From Paraburkholderia sp. (lineage in GTDB: Bacteria > Pseudomonadota > Gammaproteobacteria > Burkholderiales > Burkholderiaceae): DNA of 64,000 nucleotides. The notes under the pieces are model-generated. The model was not told the DNA's origin. It made no database searches and saw only the letters and a list, made by a program, of their open reading frames with translations. Shown here piece after piece: positions 54,078 through 63,783 of the stretch. Both the position numbers and the translations under genes were made by a program. The stretch spans positions 185,092 through 249,091 of the forward strand of contig SCRN01000001.1 in the NCBI GenBank assembly GCA_004322045.1. Direction: 5' to 3'. Every line of letters starts with the position of its first letter. Position 1 is the stretch's first letter.

Positions 54078-54539
54078 ATGAAGACCATAAAACGTCAAGC
54101 CACGGACCGCATCCGCCGCGGGATGAGGGCAAATCGGGCGAGGCAACACGGTACGGCGGCAGTGGAATTCGCCCTTGTGCTGCCGATCTTGCTGCTGATC
54201 GTCTTCGGTATCATCGAGTTCGGGGTCGCCCTTTACGACAAGGCGGTGATTACCAACGCCAGTCGTGAAGGAGCCCGTGCAGGGGTGGTTCTAAAGAGCC
54301 CGAAGGCCACCTCTACAGACATTCAAAACGTTGTGCTGAACTACACCTCGTCCCATTTACTCACGTTCGGTACGCAGAAAGCGGCGACGGTCACCACGAC
54401 AGGTCAAGGCGGCACCTTTGGCACACCACTCACGGTGACGGTTTCCTATCCGTATGCGGGCTTGGCGTTGGGCCAGTTGGCCGCGGCGCTGTCGGGGCAG
54501 ATCACGCTGTCCGCCACCACTGTCATGAACAACGAGTGA
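54078..54539 (+). CDS. tadE: TadE-like pseudopilin
   Basis: 153 residues. Basic N-terminus, then RQHGTAAVEFALVLPILLLI, a TadE/TadG-type prepilin helix with the conserved Glu after the cleavage site (G25/TAAVEFAL). The C-terminal part is beta-rich and Thr-rich. ATG 54078 has GGGGGAAG upstream; an ATG at 54060 is an alternative. It belongs to the Tad system but is separated from the main operon by the hsp20 genes. The ten-base gap shows coupling with the next gene. Confidence 0.88.
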   Translation: MKTIKRQATDRIRRGMRANRARQHGTAAVEFALVLPILLLIVFGIIEFGVALYDKAVITNASREGARAGVVLKSPKATSTDIQNVVLNYTSSHLLTFGTQKAATVTTTGQGGTFGTPLTVTVSYPYAGLALGQLAAALSGQITLSATTVMNNE

Positions 54540-54549
54540 GGGGACTGCC

Positions 54550-55671
54550 ATGCGCACAAACGGAAGCAGAAAGAAACAGGAGGGGGCCGTAGCCATCACG
54601 GTCGCGGTTTGCATGGTCATGCTATTGGGGTTTGCAGGACTCGCCATTGATATCGGCAATCTATTGGTTGCGCGCAATCAACTCCAGAACGCGGCCGATG
54701 CGGCAGCGATGGCGGGTGCAGGATGCCTGATCCGTCGTACCGCATGCAGCAACACCACCGCCACCCAACCAGACTGGACGACGGCAAAAGCTAAAGCCTC
54801 CTCGTTTTCGACCTCCACGAGCACCAACCAGGTTCAGGGCGCCTATGTGAGCGTCAGTACGGTATCAACCGGCTACTGGAATGTCACAGGAACGCCTTCC
54901 GGTTTGGAGGCGCTACCGTTCGCACCAGGCCCGAACGATCTGCCCGCGGTTCAAGTAATCATCCGCAAAGATGGGACCAACTCGAATGGGGCGGTACGGA
55001 CGTTTCTGAGCCAAGTGCTCGGCGTACAGGCACTGAAAGCCAGCGCGGTGGCAACAGCCGTGTTGTCTCAGCCGGGGAGTGTCGGTCCGGGCGGGCTGTT
55101 TCCGTTAGCGATGTCCAAGTGCTTATTCGACAACTACTGGGATTCGACCACCAACTCTCCGAAACTATCGCCTAATAACAATACCCTACCCGGAACATCG
55201 ATTTCGCAACAAACTGGTCAACCCTATTTCTTTCAGATCGGATCGTCGTACCACTACGGAACCTGCGACTCAGGGCAATGGACAACGTTTAACCAGGATA
55301 ACAATAGCGCCAGCTATGCCAGGAGTCTGCTCACGAGCGGCAATACGACAACCTTCGTCATCGGAGCATCACCCGGAACCTGGATCCAGACCGGTACGGA
55401 AAACACGCTTTTTAATGGCACGGCCGCGTGCAGTGCGGCGGGCGATGGAACGTGTGCGTGGGTGACCGCGCCGGTGGTGGACACGCCGTCGACGAGCGGG
55501 TTTCAGCCTGTCGTGGCGTTCGCTTGCTTGCACGTTCTGAATGCGAAGAATGGCTCTCTCCCGTATGTTCTCGTGCAAATGTCCAACGACATGAGTCATT
55601 GCGAGACGCCCAACGCGGGAGGATTCGGAACCGGCTACGGCGCTTATACGCCGCCCAGATTGGTGCAGTAA
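54550..55671 (+). CDS. tadG: TadG-like pilus protein with Flp-type helix
   Basis: 373 residues. N-terminal QEGAVAITVAVCMVMLLGFA followed by GLAIDIGNLLVARNQLQNAA DAAAMAGA, the DUF2134/TadG hallmark, with the pattern LAIDxGxLxxxRxxLQxAADAAALAGA. The rest is a large extracytoplasmic domain with many Asn, Ser and Thr residues and seven Cys. This size and type serve in type IVb pilus biogenesis or surface anchoring. It lacks the vWA domain of longer TadG proteins. Confidence 0.85.
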   Translation: MRTNGSRKKQEGAVAITVAVCMVMLLGFAGLAIDIGNLLVARNQLQNAADAAAMAGAGCLIRRTACSNTTATQPDWTTAKAKASSFSTSTSTNQVQGAYVSVSTVSTGYWNVTGTPSGLEALPFAPGPNDLPAVQVIIRKDGTNSNGAVRTFLSQVLGVQALKASAVATAVLSQPGSVGPGGLFPLAMSKCLFDNYWDSTTNSPKLSPNNNTLPGTSISQQTGQPYFFQIGSSYHYGTCDSGQWTTFNQDNNSASYARSLLTSGNTTTFVIGASPGTWIQTGTENTLFNGTAACSAAGDGTCAWVTAPVVDTPSTSGFQPVVAFACLHVLNAKNGSLPYVLVQMSNDMSHCETPNAGGFGTGYGAYTPPRLVQ

Positions 55672-55723
55672 GGGATCCGTGGCATAGTCACGGCATCTGA
55701 GACATCGCAGTAAGGAGGATGCC

Positions 55724-56002
55724 GTGCCCCGCAAGACGCTTAACGCTTCACGACTGCAAGATGAAGTGAATCGCCGCATTCACCGCATTCCTGAGATCGT
55801 CGAAGATGGCGTAAAGATTCGTGTGCCTCGCCCACAAAAACAAGAACTCGACAAGGCCGGCTGCAACTGGACCATGAAGCATTTCGGCAACGCGATCGGC
55901 TACGAACGCTTCGTCGACGAAGTGCTGACCGCCGTGCGAGCCGAATACAATCTATCCGACACCGACGACGCTAAAGACGTGCGCAGTCTGTTCGGCGAGT
56001 AG
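55724..56002 (+). CDS. Small conserved-looking hypothetical protein
   Basis: 92 residues from GTG 55724, with AAGGAGG just before it, an excellent ribosome site that decides the start. Charged and helical, with no membrane segment: RLQDEVNRRIHRIPEIVEDG, then KQELDKAGCNWTMKHFGNAI, ending LSDTDDAKDVRSLFGE. I do not recognise a family. It stands alone between the tadG-like gene and the phosphorylase. Confidence 0.75.
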   Translation: MPRKTLNASRLQDEVNRRIHRIPEIVEDGVKIRVPRPQKQELDKAGCNWTMKHFGNAIGYERFVDEVLTAVRAEYNLSDTDDAKDVRSLFGE

Positions 56003-56128
56003 CATCGCATCGCTGCATTCAATCGCGATGCCTCCCAACAACGATGAGGCGTCACTATGATCAAGGTCGATCGATAGCGCCCATATTTGCGCGACAATGT
56101 CGGCATCGATTATTTTTTTGTCTCGACA

Positions 56129-57031
56129 ATGGCAATGTCGCCTTGCTTGCTCCCACCCCACACGCTTTGGTCTACCCTCGTCGCTCGAACCGAGCATGCG
56201 CTAGCATGCGGCGCGCTGCACCCCATTGAAACGACGCAAACCGAACTCGACGAGGACGGCGTACGGTTCGTCGTAAGGCAGGTCTCGAGCCTCGTCCGCA
56301 AGCCGCCCGCGGAATCGAGAGAAGCGCGGCCGTTTGTCGATCCCTTTCTGCCCTACGACCCCGAGCTATTCGTCGCGGACATATCGAGCACGCACTTCGC
56401 CTTGCTCAACAAGTTCAACGTGCTCGACCACCACCTACTGATCGTCACACGCGCGTTCGAGCCGCAGGAGGCACTCGTCGATCTCGACGATTTCACAGCC
56501 TGGCTCGCCTGCCTCGACGAATTCGACGGGCTCGGCTTCTACAACGGCGGGCGCGAGGCCGGGGCGAGCCAGCCGCACAAGCATATGCAAGTCGTGCCGC
56601 TGCCGCTCGGCGATGCAGGACTGTCGTTGCCGATCGCCCCGTTGCTCGACGCCGCGAGTTTCGACGGCCTGATCGGCACGTTGCCGGGCTTTCCGTTCGA
56701 ACATGCATTCACGCAATTGACGCCTGGGCCGCTCGAGCAAGCGGCGGCCCAGGCGCTCGAGCGTTATCAAATGCTTCTCGATGCCGTCGGCGTGGGCTCG
56801 GTGAGCGTCGACGGCCGCGTGCATCAAGGCGCACCGTACAACTTGCTCTTAACCCCGCGTTGGATGCTGCTCGTGCCTCGCTCGTCGGAAGATGCTGCGG
56901 GCATCTCGGTCAATGCGTTGGGGTTTTCCGGGTCGTTGTTCGTAAAGAACGCGGAACAGCTAGCCGTGCTGCGACACATCGGACCGATGACGATGCTTCG
57001 CCGCGTCGGTCTGCCCCGCCGCGGGAGATAG
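56129..57031 (+). CDS. ATP adenylyltransferase (Ap4A phosphorylase)
   Basis: About 300 residues. The HIT-superfamily signature GASQPHKHMQVVPLPLG (near residue 148) carries the nucleotide-binding histidines, and the N-terminal PFLPYDPELFVADISSTHFA and KFNVLDHHLLIVTR are typical of Ap4A phosphorylases, which split Ap4A with phosphate into ATP and ADP. The start is uncertain: ATG 56129, ATG 56135 or TTG 56087 are possible and none has a good ribosome site. Confidence 0.9.
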   Translation: MAMSPCLLPPHTLWSTLVARTEHALACGALHPIETTQTELDEDGVRFVVRQVSSLVRKPPAESREARPFVDPFLPYDPELFVADISSTHFALLNKFNVLDHHLLIVTRAFEPQEALVDLDDFTAWLACLDEFDGLGFYNGGREAGASQPHKHMQVVPLPLGDAGLSLPIAPLLDAASFDGLIGTLPGFPFEHAFTQLTPGPLEQAAAQALERYQMLLDAVGVGSVSVDGRVHQGAPYNLLLTPRWMLLVPRSSEDAAGISVNALGFSGSLFVKNAEQLAVLRHIGPMTMLRRVGLPRRGR

Positions 57032-57105
57032 CAGCGCAACGGGCAGCAGGCCGTATTATGTTGGCCTCACGCTTTCTTCGCTTTCTTCGACGAGTGCCTT
57101 GCCCC

Positions 57106-58638
57106 ATGTCCTCCAATGCCGCGCCTACTCGATCCGCGCTCACCGTGCGCGCCGCCCTGGCCGCCCTTGCGCTTGCGCTAACCGCCTGCTCGACGAACCC
57201 GCCGAGCACCGCGCGCACCGAGGTCGAGCCTATCGGGCTGTTCCCGATGGCCCACTACGATCAAGACGTGGACCACTGGATCGATCCGGCCAGCTCGAGC
57301 TACGACACACCGTTCTTGAGCCCTGCCGAGCAGCGCGCCCACTGGGATGCCTTCCTCGCAAGATACTTCGGCACGAACGAGCGCGATCCCTCGCCATGGA
57401 ACCCCGCCTTCATCGCCAAGCGCCTTTACGGCCGAGGCGGGGCCGATATCGTGGATCTCCAATTGCGGCGCATCGGCAGTTACGACAACGCGGGCAAGTC
57501 AAGTCGAGCGATCGGCTACGGTCAAAACTTCCGGCCGCAAACGAGCCGGTGGCTCGACGATATCGAACGCAACATGAACCTGCAGCAATTCGGTCAGGCG
57601 CCTCGTTACACGCCTACCGCGCGCGCCATCGCAACGGATGCGCTGCTCGTGCGCGAATTGCCGACGATGGACCCATCGTTCTACTCGCACCGATTGGCCG
57701 GACAGGGCTACCCGTTCGACAATCTACAAATCTCTTCCGTGCGCCCCGGCACGCCGCTTTATGTGCTGGGTCAGAGCGCAGACGGTGCATGGGACTACGT
57801 GCAAACGCCGGACGTTCAAGGGTGGGTGGCATCAAACGGCGTTGCCTTCGTCGACGACGCGTTCATCTCGACGTGGTCGCATCGCGGCTCAAACGGTTGG
57901 GCGGTGGTGACCGCCGCGAGCACACCGGTGCGAGACGATAGCGCCACGTTCCGATTCAATGCGACTGCGGGCACGCTGCTGCCGCTCGCGCAAACGCAAA
58001 GCGCAGCGTCGAATCAGCTGCTTGCTGCACTCGTCCCCGTGCGAGATATCGACGGGCATGCCGTGATACGCGAAGCCCGGTTGCCGAACACGGTCGCGGC
58101 ACGAGCGCCGATCTCCGCCACGCCGCGGCATTTGGCAATGCTGATGAAGTCGCTGATCGGCCGCCCCTACGGATGGGGCAACATGAATTTCTACAACGAT
58201 TGTTCATCGGAACTGCAGAGCATCTTTGCAGCGTTCGGCGTTTGGTTGCCGCGACATTCATCCTCCCAAATGTCCGCTGGCGACATGACTGATCTCTCGT
58301 CGGACTCGCCCGCGCAACGGCTCGACTTCTTGGTGAGCAATGGCAAGCCGATGCGCACGCTGATCTACATCGGCGGCCACGTGATGCTGTATTTGGGCAA
58401 TACGATGCGCGATGGCCACACGGTCCCGCTCGTCTATCAAGACATTTGGGGGATGCGCCCGGCGGACAACAGCCGGCGCGCCGTCATTGGTGGCTCGGTC
58501 ATCTTCCCGCTACTGCTGACAATTCCGGAAGATCCGAGCCTCGAATCGCTTGCCGCAACGCGAATCTTTCAGGTGAGCGTACTCGGCATGCCAAGCGGCG
58601 CAGCGCCGCCGGCAAGCGAGGAAAACCCGGCGAGCTGA
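57106..58638 (+). CDS. SH3/NlpC-P60 lipoprotein hydrolase
   Basis: 510 residues. Signal peptide with lipobox LTAC (Cys28) when ATG 57106 is used; ATG 57058 would add 16 residues. The N-terminal domain (40-160) is the YgiM-like NLPC N-domain, followed by an SH3b segment (RPGTPLYVLGQSADGAWDYV, about 225-320), then NlpC/P60 catalysis with Cys366 (NDCSSELQSIF) and His425 (GGHVMLYLG). It is likely to cut peptide crosslinks of peptidoglycan. No adjacent cell-wall gene. Confidence 0.87.
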   Translation: MSSNAAPTRSALTVRAALAALALALTACSTNPPSTARTEVEPIGLFPMAHYDQDVDHWIDPASSSYDTPFLSPAEQRAHWDAFLARYFGTNERDPSPWNPAFIAKRLYGRGGADIVDLQLRRIGSYDNAGKSSRAIGYGQNFRPQTSRWLDDIERNMNLQQFGQAPRYTPTARAIATDALLVRELPTMDPSFYSHRLAGQGYPFDNLQISSVRPGTPLYVLGQSADGAWDYVQTPDVQGWVASNGVAFVDDAFISTWSHRGSNGWAVVTAASTPVRDDSATFRFNATAGTLLPLAQTQSAASNQLLAALVPVRDIDGHAVIREARLPNTVAARAPISATPRHLAMLMKSLIGRPYGWGNMNFYNDCSSELQSIFAAFGVWLPRHSSSQMSAGDMTDLSSDSPAQRLDFLVSNGKPMRTLIYIGGHVMLYLGNTMRDGHTVPLVYQDIWGMRPADNSRRAVIGGSVIFPLLLTIPEDPSLESLAATRIFQVSVLGMPSGAAPPASEENPAS

Positions 58639-58658
58639 GGCTTCGCGGCCTTACTACG

Positions 58659-59957
58659 TTACTGCGGCAACACTTCCCCCTTGGTTTCGGGCGCGAACGG
58701 AATGATGAACAGGCCCAAGACGAACACACCGGCTGTCAACGCAACCGGCAGTCCCAGTGTATGCGTATGCAGCACGGCCGCGCCAAGAACGAAGTTCACC
58801 CCCGCCCCGATGAAGCGGCCGAACGAGGTGCAGAAGGCGAATGCCGTCGCTCGCACCCGCGTTTCGAACTGTTCCGGTAGCCACAAACTGAACAGCGCGA
58901 AGTTGCCGCCGAAGAATCCAAGCGCGAACAGCCAAGCGATGAACGGCGCCAGCCCGTTCGGCAAGTAAAACGCCCAACCGAAGCTGCCGATGATGGAAAC
59001 CGCCATGCCGGCAAAATACACTGCGAGCGTCTTCCTTCGGCCAATGCGTTCCGCGAGCGGCGGCAACGCCAAGCACCCGAGAATCGTGCCGATCGAAAGC
59101 AAACCCGTCGCCAGGGATGCGGTCTTGATCGCGCCGGCTTTATCCATACCCGACTTCATCGCGAGTTGAATCACAGCCGACGGCTCGTACACCGCGCCAG
59201 CCCATAAACCGACGATTGCGATCGTCAACAGCGCACAAGCCACCCACGTGCGCCGACGATAGCCGGGACCGAGGATTTGCGCGAGCGGCTTCACGTGCAC
59301 CACGCGCGCCTCCGACTGCTTCCACTTCTCCGGTTCCTTGACCCGCAACAGCACGAGAATCGAGATGACGACGGGTACCGCTCCCGTCAAGAACATTGCA
59401 CGCCATCCGAAGTGAACGCCGATCGTATAGTTCAGCGCGGCCGCCAAGAAGAAACCTGCGTAGTAGCCGGTCTGCAAGTAACCCGCACCCATCTTCCGAC
59501 GATCTTCGGGCCAGGCTTCAGCCACGTACGTGCCGGCCAGCGCCCATTCACCGCCGATGCCCACGCCGGCCAGGAAGCGGTAAATGGCAAGCTCGTAGAC
59601 GCTGTGGGAAGTCGCGGAAAGGCCCGTGAAAATAGCGAAGGTAAAGATCGTGCCGGCCAATACTTTGGTCCGCCCGAAGCGATCGGCGAGCGGCCCCCAG
59701 ATGAAGGACAAGCCCCATCCTACGAGAAACAGCGCGAACAGGATCGAACCGGCCAGCCCGATGTTCGCGCCGCTTGCCGCGAAACCCGAGCGCGGCAACA
59801 GTTCGGTTAGCGCGGGCGTGAGCACCAGCGCGTAAATGAACGAATCCATGCCGTCGAGCGTCCAGCCCGCCCATGCACCCCAAAATCCCACTATTTGAGA
59901 GCGGTTTAGCGGCGTGCGCTGTCGCGCCGCCCGCGCGCTGCCTGAAATTGAACTCAT
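58659..59957 (-). CDS. MFS transporter, probable malonate/carboxylate uptake
   Basis: 432 residues, 12 membrane helices, of the sugar/carboxylate symporter-like branch (RVKEPEKWKQ loop, LDGMDSFIYALV at the first helix, GPLADRFGRTKVLAG motif A near 89). Divergent from the GntR-mdc operon across 154 bases, so malonate import is the most likely role. It differs from the MdcLM or MadLM carriers usually found with malonate decarboxylases. Confidence 0.85.
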   Translation of the reverse strand: MSSISGSARAARQRTPLNRSQIVGFWGAWAGWTLDGMDSFIYALVLTPALTELLPRSGFAASGANIGLAGSILFALFLVGWGLSFIWGPLADRFGRTKVLAGTIFTFAIFTGLSATSHSVYELAIYRFLAGVGIGGEWALAGTYVAEAWPEDRRKMGAGYLQTGYYAGFFLAAALNYTIGVHFGWRAMFLTGAVPVVISILVLLRVKEPEKWKQSEARVVHVKPLAQILGPGYRRRTWVACALLTIAIVGLWAGAVYEPSAVIQLAMKSGMDKAGAIKTASLATGLLSIGTILGCLALPPLAERIGRRKTLAVYFAGMAVSIIGSFGWAFYLPNGLAPFIAWLFALGFFGGNFALFSLWLPEQFETRVRATAFAFCTSFGRFIGAGVNFVLGAAVLHTHTLGLPVALTAGVFVLGLFIIPFAPETKGEVLPQ

Positions 59958-60086
59958 CGACTCCTCCAGTGAAACGGTTTGGACTACCGAGAATGACGCC
60001 GCAGCACGCGAGAACCTTTACGTGCCTGGCTCCAGGTCTACCTCTGGGCCCCGATGTACCTCGGGTTTGCCCCATTTCATATCGAA

Positions 60087-60103
60087 TATTTTGTATATAA
60101 TAT
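60087..60103. promoter_or_regulatory. GntR-type operator overlapping a -10 box
   Basis: TTGTATATAA (60091-60100), one change from the FCD-family dyad TTGTATACAA, overlaps TATAAT (60096-60101) just before the regulator start. It fits autorepression and control of the divergent transporter. Confidence 0.55.
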
Positions 60104-60111
60104 CTAGCATC

Positions 60112-60828
60112 ATGAATGACGCAACGAATCGTTTTCCCCTAGAGAGCGGGATGCCCGAAGGCCTGCCGCTTGCGACAGTCGCCGTCGCCCCGCGTACCAG
60201 CGCCTCACGGATGGTGGCCGACGCATTGCGCGCGGCGATCGTGGACGGCCGCTTGCCTCCCGGCGCCCCGTTGCGGCAAGATGCCTTGGCGCGGCATTTC
60301 TCGGTCAGCGCGATTCCCGTGCGCGAGGCGTTGCGCCTGCTCGAGAGCGAAGGCTGGACGAAGGCCGAGATGAACAAGGGGGCCACGGTCGCCCCGCTTT
60401 CGGCCGACGAAGCACGCGAGATCTATGAAATCCGCGCCGCGTTGGAAGGTCTAGCGCTCACGCTTGCCATTCCCAACCACACCGGCGAAACGTTGCGCGA
60501 GGCGCAATCGCTGTACGAAGCTGCGGAACTCGAGCGCGATCCCGCGCGCTATGTCGCGCGCAACGAAGCGTTTCACATGAGCCTTTATGCGCCGGCGGCA
60601 CGGCCTCAGTTGCTCGAGATGATCGGCACGTTGCACCGTCGCGGCGAACGCTACCTGCGGGTGAAGTTCGGACTGCCTGAGCACAAGCGCGTGTCCGATC
60701 ACGAGCATGGTCAGCTCATGCAACTCGTGCGGCGCAAGGATGTCGCCGCGGCACAAAAGCTCATTTCCGACCACTTGCTCGGCACCGGCGATTTGCTCTA
60801 TCGGTTGTTGAGCGAGCAAAACGGATAA
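60112..60828 (+). CDS. GntR-family (FCD) regulator of malonate genes
   Basis: 238 residues. Winged helix-turn-helix at 30-95 (ASRMVADALRAAIVDGRLPP, FSVSAIPVREALRLLESEGW) and an FCD ligand domain (110-225) with the metal/effector histidines in RNEAFHMSLYAPA and HEHGQLMQLV. Located between the divergent transporter and mdcA, it probably senses malonate or a derivative and derepresses both. Confidence 0.88.
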   Translation: MNDATNRFPLESGMPEGLPLATVAVAPRTSASRMVADALRAAIVDGRLPPGAPLRQDALARHFSVSAIPVREALRLLESEGWTKAEMNKGATVAPLSADEAREIYEIRAALEGLALTLAIPNHTGETLREAQSLYEAAELERDPARYVARNEAFHMSLYAPAARPQLLEMIGTLHRRGERYLRVKFGLPEHKRVSDHEHGQLMQLVRRKDVAAAQKLISDHLLGTGDLLYRLLSEQNG

Positions 60829-60871
60829 ACCGCGTCCGCCGTCGTTTCACGTATAGGAGCCGCTTCGCCCG

Positions 60872-62533
60872 ATGATTTCCGCCGCCGAACCCCAGGTCCC
60901 GCGTACGTGGACCACACTGCGTGACGAAAAAGCGCGACGCCTTGCTGCCGTAGCGCCTTGGCTCGAGGATGGCATCCTGCCGCCGGAGCGGATCGTCGAT
61001 GCGCTTCAAACGTTGATCCGCCCAGGCGATCGCGTCGCGCTCGAGGGCGACAACCAAAAGCAGGCCGATTTCCTATCGCGCTCGCTCGCCCGCGTCGATC
61101 CGGACATCGTCAACGGCATCCATCTTTTGATTTCCAGCATCAGCCGCCCCGAGCATTTGACGCTCTTCGAGCGTGGCATCGCGCACAAGGTCGACTTCTC
61201 TTTCGCGGGGCCGCAAAGCCTGCGCGTCGCGCAACTGCTCGAAGACGGACTGCTGGAAATCGGTTCGATCTATACCTACGTCGAACTCTACGCACGCATG
61301 TTCGTCGACTTGACGCCTCAAGTCGCGTTGCTGTGCGCAGAGAAAGCCGATCGCCACGGCAATCTGTATACGGGGGCGAATACCGAAGACACGCCGACGA
61401 TCGCCGAAGCGGCGGCGTTCCGGCACGGCATCGTCATCGTTCAGGTCAATGAAATCGTCGACACCCTGCCCCGCGTCGACATTCCCGCCTCGTGGGTCGA
61501 CGTGGTGGTTCAGGCGGACCGCCCGTTCGCGGTCGAGCCGTTGTTCACGCGAGACCCGCGGCACATCGGCGATTTGCAGGTGCTCACGGCGATGATGGTG
61601 ATTCGCGGCATTTATGCGCCCTACGGCGTGACCGCGCTCAACCACGGCATCGGCTTCGACACCGCGGCGATCGAACTGATACTGCCCACTTATGGCGCCG
61701 AACTAGGCTTGAAAGGGAAAATCTGCCGCAACTGGACGCTCAATCCACACCCTACGCTGATCCCCGCCATCGAATCGGGGTGGGTCGAAAGCATTCATTG
61801 CTTCGGCAGCGAAGTGGGCATGGAAGACTACGTCGCGGCGCGTCCCGATGTGTTTTTCACCGGGCGCGACGGTAGTCTTCGCTCCAACCGCGTGCTGTGC
61901 CAATTGGCCGGCCAGTACGGCGTCGATCTATTCATCGGCTCCACGCTGCAGCTCGATGCCGATGCCAATTCGTCCACCGTCACGCGCGGACGGCTGGCCG
62001 GGTTCGGCGGCGCGCCGAACATGGGGCACGATCCGCATGGGCGCCGCCATGCGAGCGAAGCGTGGCTCAAGCTGCTCAAGGCCGGCGACGGCCCGATCGC
62101 ACGCGGGCGCAAACTCGTCGTTCAACTTGCCGAAACCTATAAGAAAGGCGGCGAACCCACATTCGTCGACGAGCTCGACGCGATCGCCGTCGGAGCCAAG
62201 AGCGCGATGCCGATCGCACCTGTGATGATTTACGGCGACGATGTCAGCCACGTCGTGACGGAGGAAGGCATCGCTTATCTGCACAAAGCGGAAGGCATCG
62301 AGGAACGGCGCGCGGCGCTCGCCGCCGTAGCAGGCGTGACGCCGATCGGGCTCCGAGCGAAACCCGAACGCACGGCCGAACTGCGGCGACGGGGCATCGT
62401 CGCCTACCCGGAAGACCTCGGCATTCGGCGCGCTCAAGCCAAGCGCGCGTTGCTGGCTGCGCGCAGCATCGACGATCTCGTGGCTTGGTCGGGCGGCCTG
62501 TATACGCCGCCGGCGCGCTTTCGGAGTTGGTGA
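60872..62533 (+). CDS. mdcA: Malonate decarboxylase, acyl-carrier transferase subunit
   Basis: 553 residues. MdcA swaps acetyl for malonyl on the carrier protein. Typical sequence: TLRDEKARRLAAVAPWLEDG near the N-terminus, EGDNQKQADFLSRSL, the CoA-transferase-like NHGIGFDTAAIELILPTYG and FGGAPNMGHDPHGRRHAS. Length and order match the family. Together with mdcBCD it forms the soluble, biotin-independent type. 43 bases after the GntR gene, with GGAG upstream. Confidence 0.95.
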   Translation: MISAAEPQVPRTWTTLRDEKARRLAAVAPWLEDGILPPERIVDALQTLIRPGDRVALEGDNQKQADFLSRSLARVDPDIVNGIHLLISSISRPEHLTLFERGIAHKVDFSFAGPQSLRVAQLLEDGLLEIGSIYTYVELYARMFVDLTPQVALLCAEKADRHGNLYTGANTEDTPTIAEAAAFRHGIVIVQVNEIVDTLPRVDIPASWVDVVVQADRPFAVEPLFTRDPRHIGDLQVLTAMMVIRGIYAPYGVTALNHGIGFDTAAIELILPTYGAELGLKGKICRNWTLNPHPTLIPAIESGWVESIHCFGSEVGMEDYVAARPDVFFTGRDGSLRSNRVLCQLAGQYGVDLFIGSTLQLDADANSSTVTRGRLAGFGGAPNMGHDPHGRRHASEAWLKLLKAGDGPIARGRKLVVQLAETYKKGGEPTFVDELDAIAVGAKSAMPIAPVMIYGDDVSHVVTEEGIAYLHKAEGIEERRAALAAVAGVTPIGLRAKPERTAELRRRGIVAYPEDLGIRRAQAKRALLAARSIDDLVAWSGGLYTPPARFRSW

Positions 62534-62536
62534 GCC

Positions 62537-63475
62537 ATGCCCGCCACCGCAGTTCGTCGAGAGCATCGGCCCAGCCGAGCGCCCCATGCCCCGGTACGGC
62601 CTGACGATACCGCCTCATGCCTCGCGCGTTTTGCCACCCATGCACTGATCGAAGAGGCGCGGCTCACGCCCAAGCCCGCGCTCGTCGATGGGCGCGGCAG
62701 CGGCGCCCATCGCGATCTGAATCTTGCGTTGATGGAGCGCTCGGCTCGCTCGCTCGAACCGACTTTTGCCGCACTTGCTCGCGCATCGACAGGCATGCAG
62801 CCGTCGGCTCTATTGCGAACGCAATTGGCCGCCATCGGCCGCGATGGCGAAAGCGTGATGATGGAGGCGACGCAAGGCAGCAACGCTCACCGCGGCGCGA
62901 TCTGGATCGTCGGACTGTTAGTTGCGGGTGCAACGATCTTCGGCATGGACGCGCTCATGCGGCCGCAGTTCGACGCTGCACGAGCGATCTGCGCCACCGC
63001 CGCGCAGATCGCTTGTTTTCCCGATCATGGTGCACCACTCGCCGAAAGCAACGGCTCGCGTGTGCGTGCACGCTACGGCGTCGGGGGGGCGCGACGGGAA
63101 GCGCAGGAAGGGTTCCCTCATATCGTGCACGTTGGCCTGCCCGCGCTTCACGCGGCAAGGAATCGAGGCGTCGGCGAAAACGCCGCGCGCATCGACGCGC
63201 TGCTCGCCATCATGACTTCGCTCGACGACACCTGTCTTTTGCATCGCGCCGGGCCGCCTGCGCTCTGCGCCGCGCAAGCGGGCGCGCAGGAAGTACTGAC
63301 GGCCGGCGGCTGCGCCACTGCGCGCGGCCGCGCCGCGCTCGAACGGCTCGAAACGCGCCTGCTGTCGCTCAATGCGTCGCCGGGCGGCGCCGCCGATCTG
63401 CTCGCGGCCACCCTTTTCATGGACAAGCTGGCGCAACACGGCGCCGGCAGGAGGACAGCATCATGGAGCATCTGA
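62537..63475 (+). CDS. mdcB: Triphosphoribosyl-dephospho-CoA synthase
   Basis: 312 residues, CitG/MdcB family: makes the 2'-(5''-triphosphoribosyl)-3'-dephospho-CoA precursor of the carrier prosthetic group from dephospho-CoA and ATP. Conserved pieces: TPKPALVDGRGSGAHRDLNL near 49, STGMQPSALLRTQLAAIGRD near 86, STG-like Gly-rich ligand segments (GAIWIVGLL) and TCLLHRAGPPALC. ATG 62537 is three bases after the mdcA stop. Confidence 0.92.
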   Translation: MPATAVRREHRPSRAPHAPVRPDDTASCLARFATHALIEEARLTPKPALVDGRGSGAHRDLNLALMERSARSLEPTFAALARASTGMQPSALLRTQLAAIGRDGESVMMEATQGSNAHRGAIWIVGLLVAGATIFGMDALMRPQFDAARAICATAAQIACFPDHGAPLAESNGSRVRARYGVGGARREAQEGFPHIVHVGLPALHAARNRGVGENAARIDALLAIMTSLDDTCLLHRAGPPALCAAQAGAQEVLTAGGCATARGRAALERLETRLLSLNASPGGAADLLAATLFMDKLAQHGAGRRTASWSI

Positions 63476-63783
63476 CGTTCGATTACCCCGCGCGCAGCAT
63501 AGTGTCCGCGCGCGCGCACGTGGGCGTGGTGGGCTCGGGCGACCTCGAAGTGCTGCTTGCGCCAAACCAGGCGATGCAGGCCCGTGTCGTCGTCAATACG
63601 AGCGTCGACGGTTACGGCCACATTTGGAAGAGCGTGCTGGATCGGTTCTTCTCGCGCTACGACGGCGCGGCACAAATCGAAATCAACGACTTCGGCGCGA
63701 CGCCCGGCGTCGTTGCATTGCGGCTTGCGGAGGCCGTCGAAGCCGTGCAAGGCACGCAAGGCATGCAAGGAGAAAACGCATGA
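63463..63783 (+). CDS. mdcC: Malonate decarboxylase acyl-carrier protein
   Basis: 106 residues. The prosthetic-group Ser is in VGSGDLEVLL, S25, as in Klebsiella MdcC. Its ATG overlaps the end of mdcB by 13 bases and its stop overlaps mdcD by four, typical of a tightly coupled operon. GGAGG lies just upstream. Confidence 0.93.
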   Translation: MEHLTFDYPARSIVSARAHVGVVGSGDLEVLLAPNQAMQARVVVNTSVDGYGHIWKSVLDRFFSRYDGAAQIEINDFGATPGVVALRLAEAVEAVQGTQGMQGENA

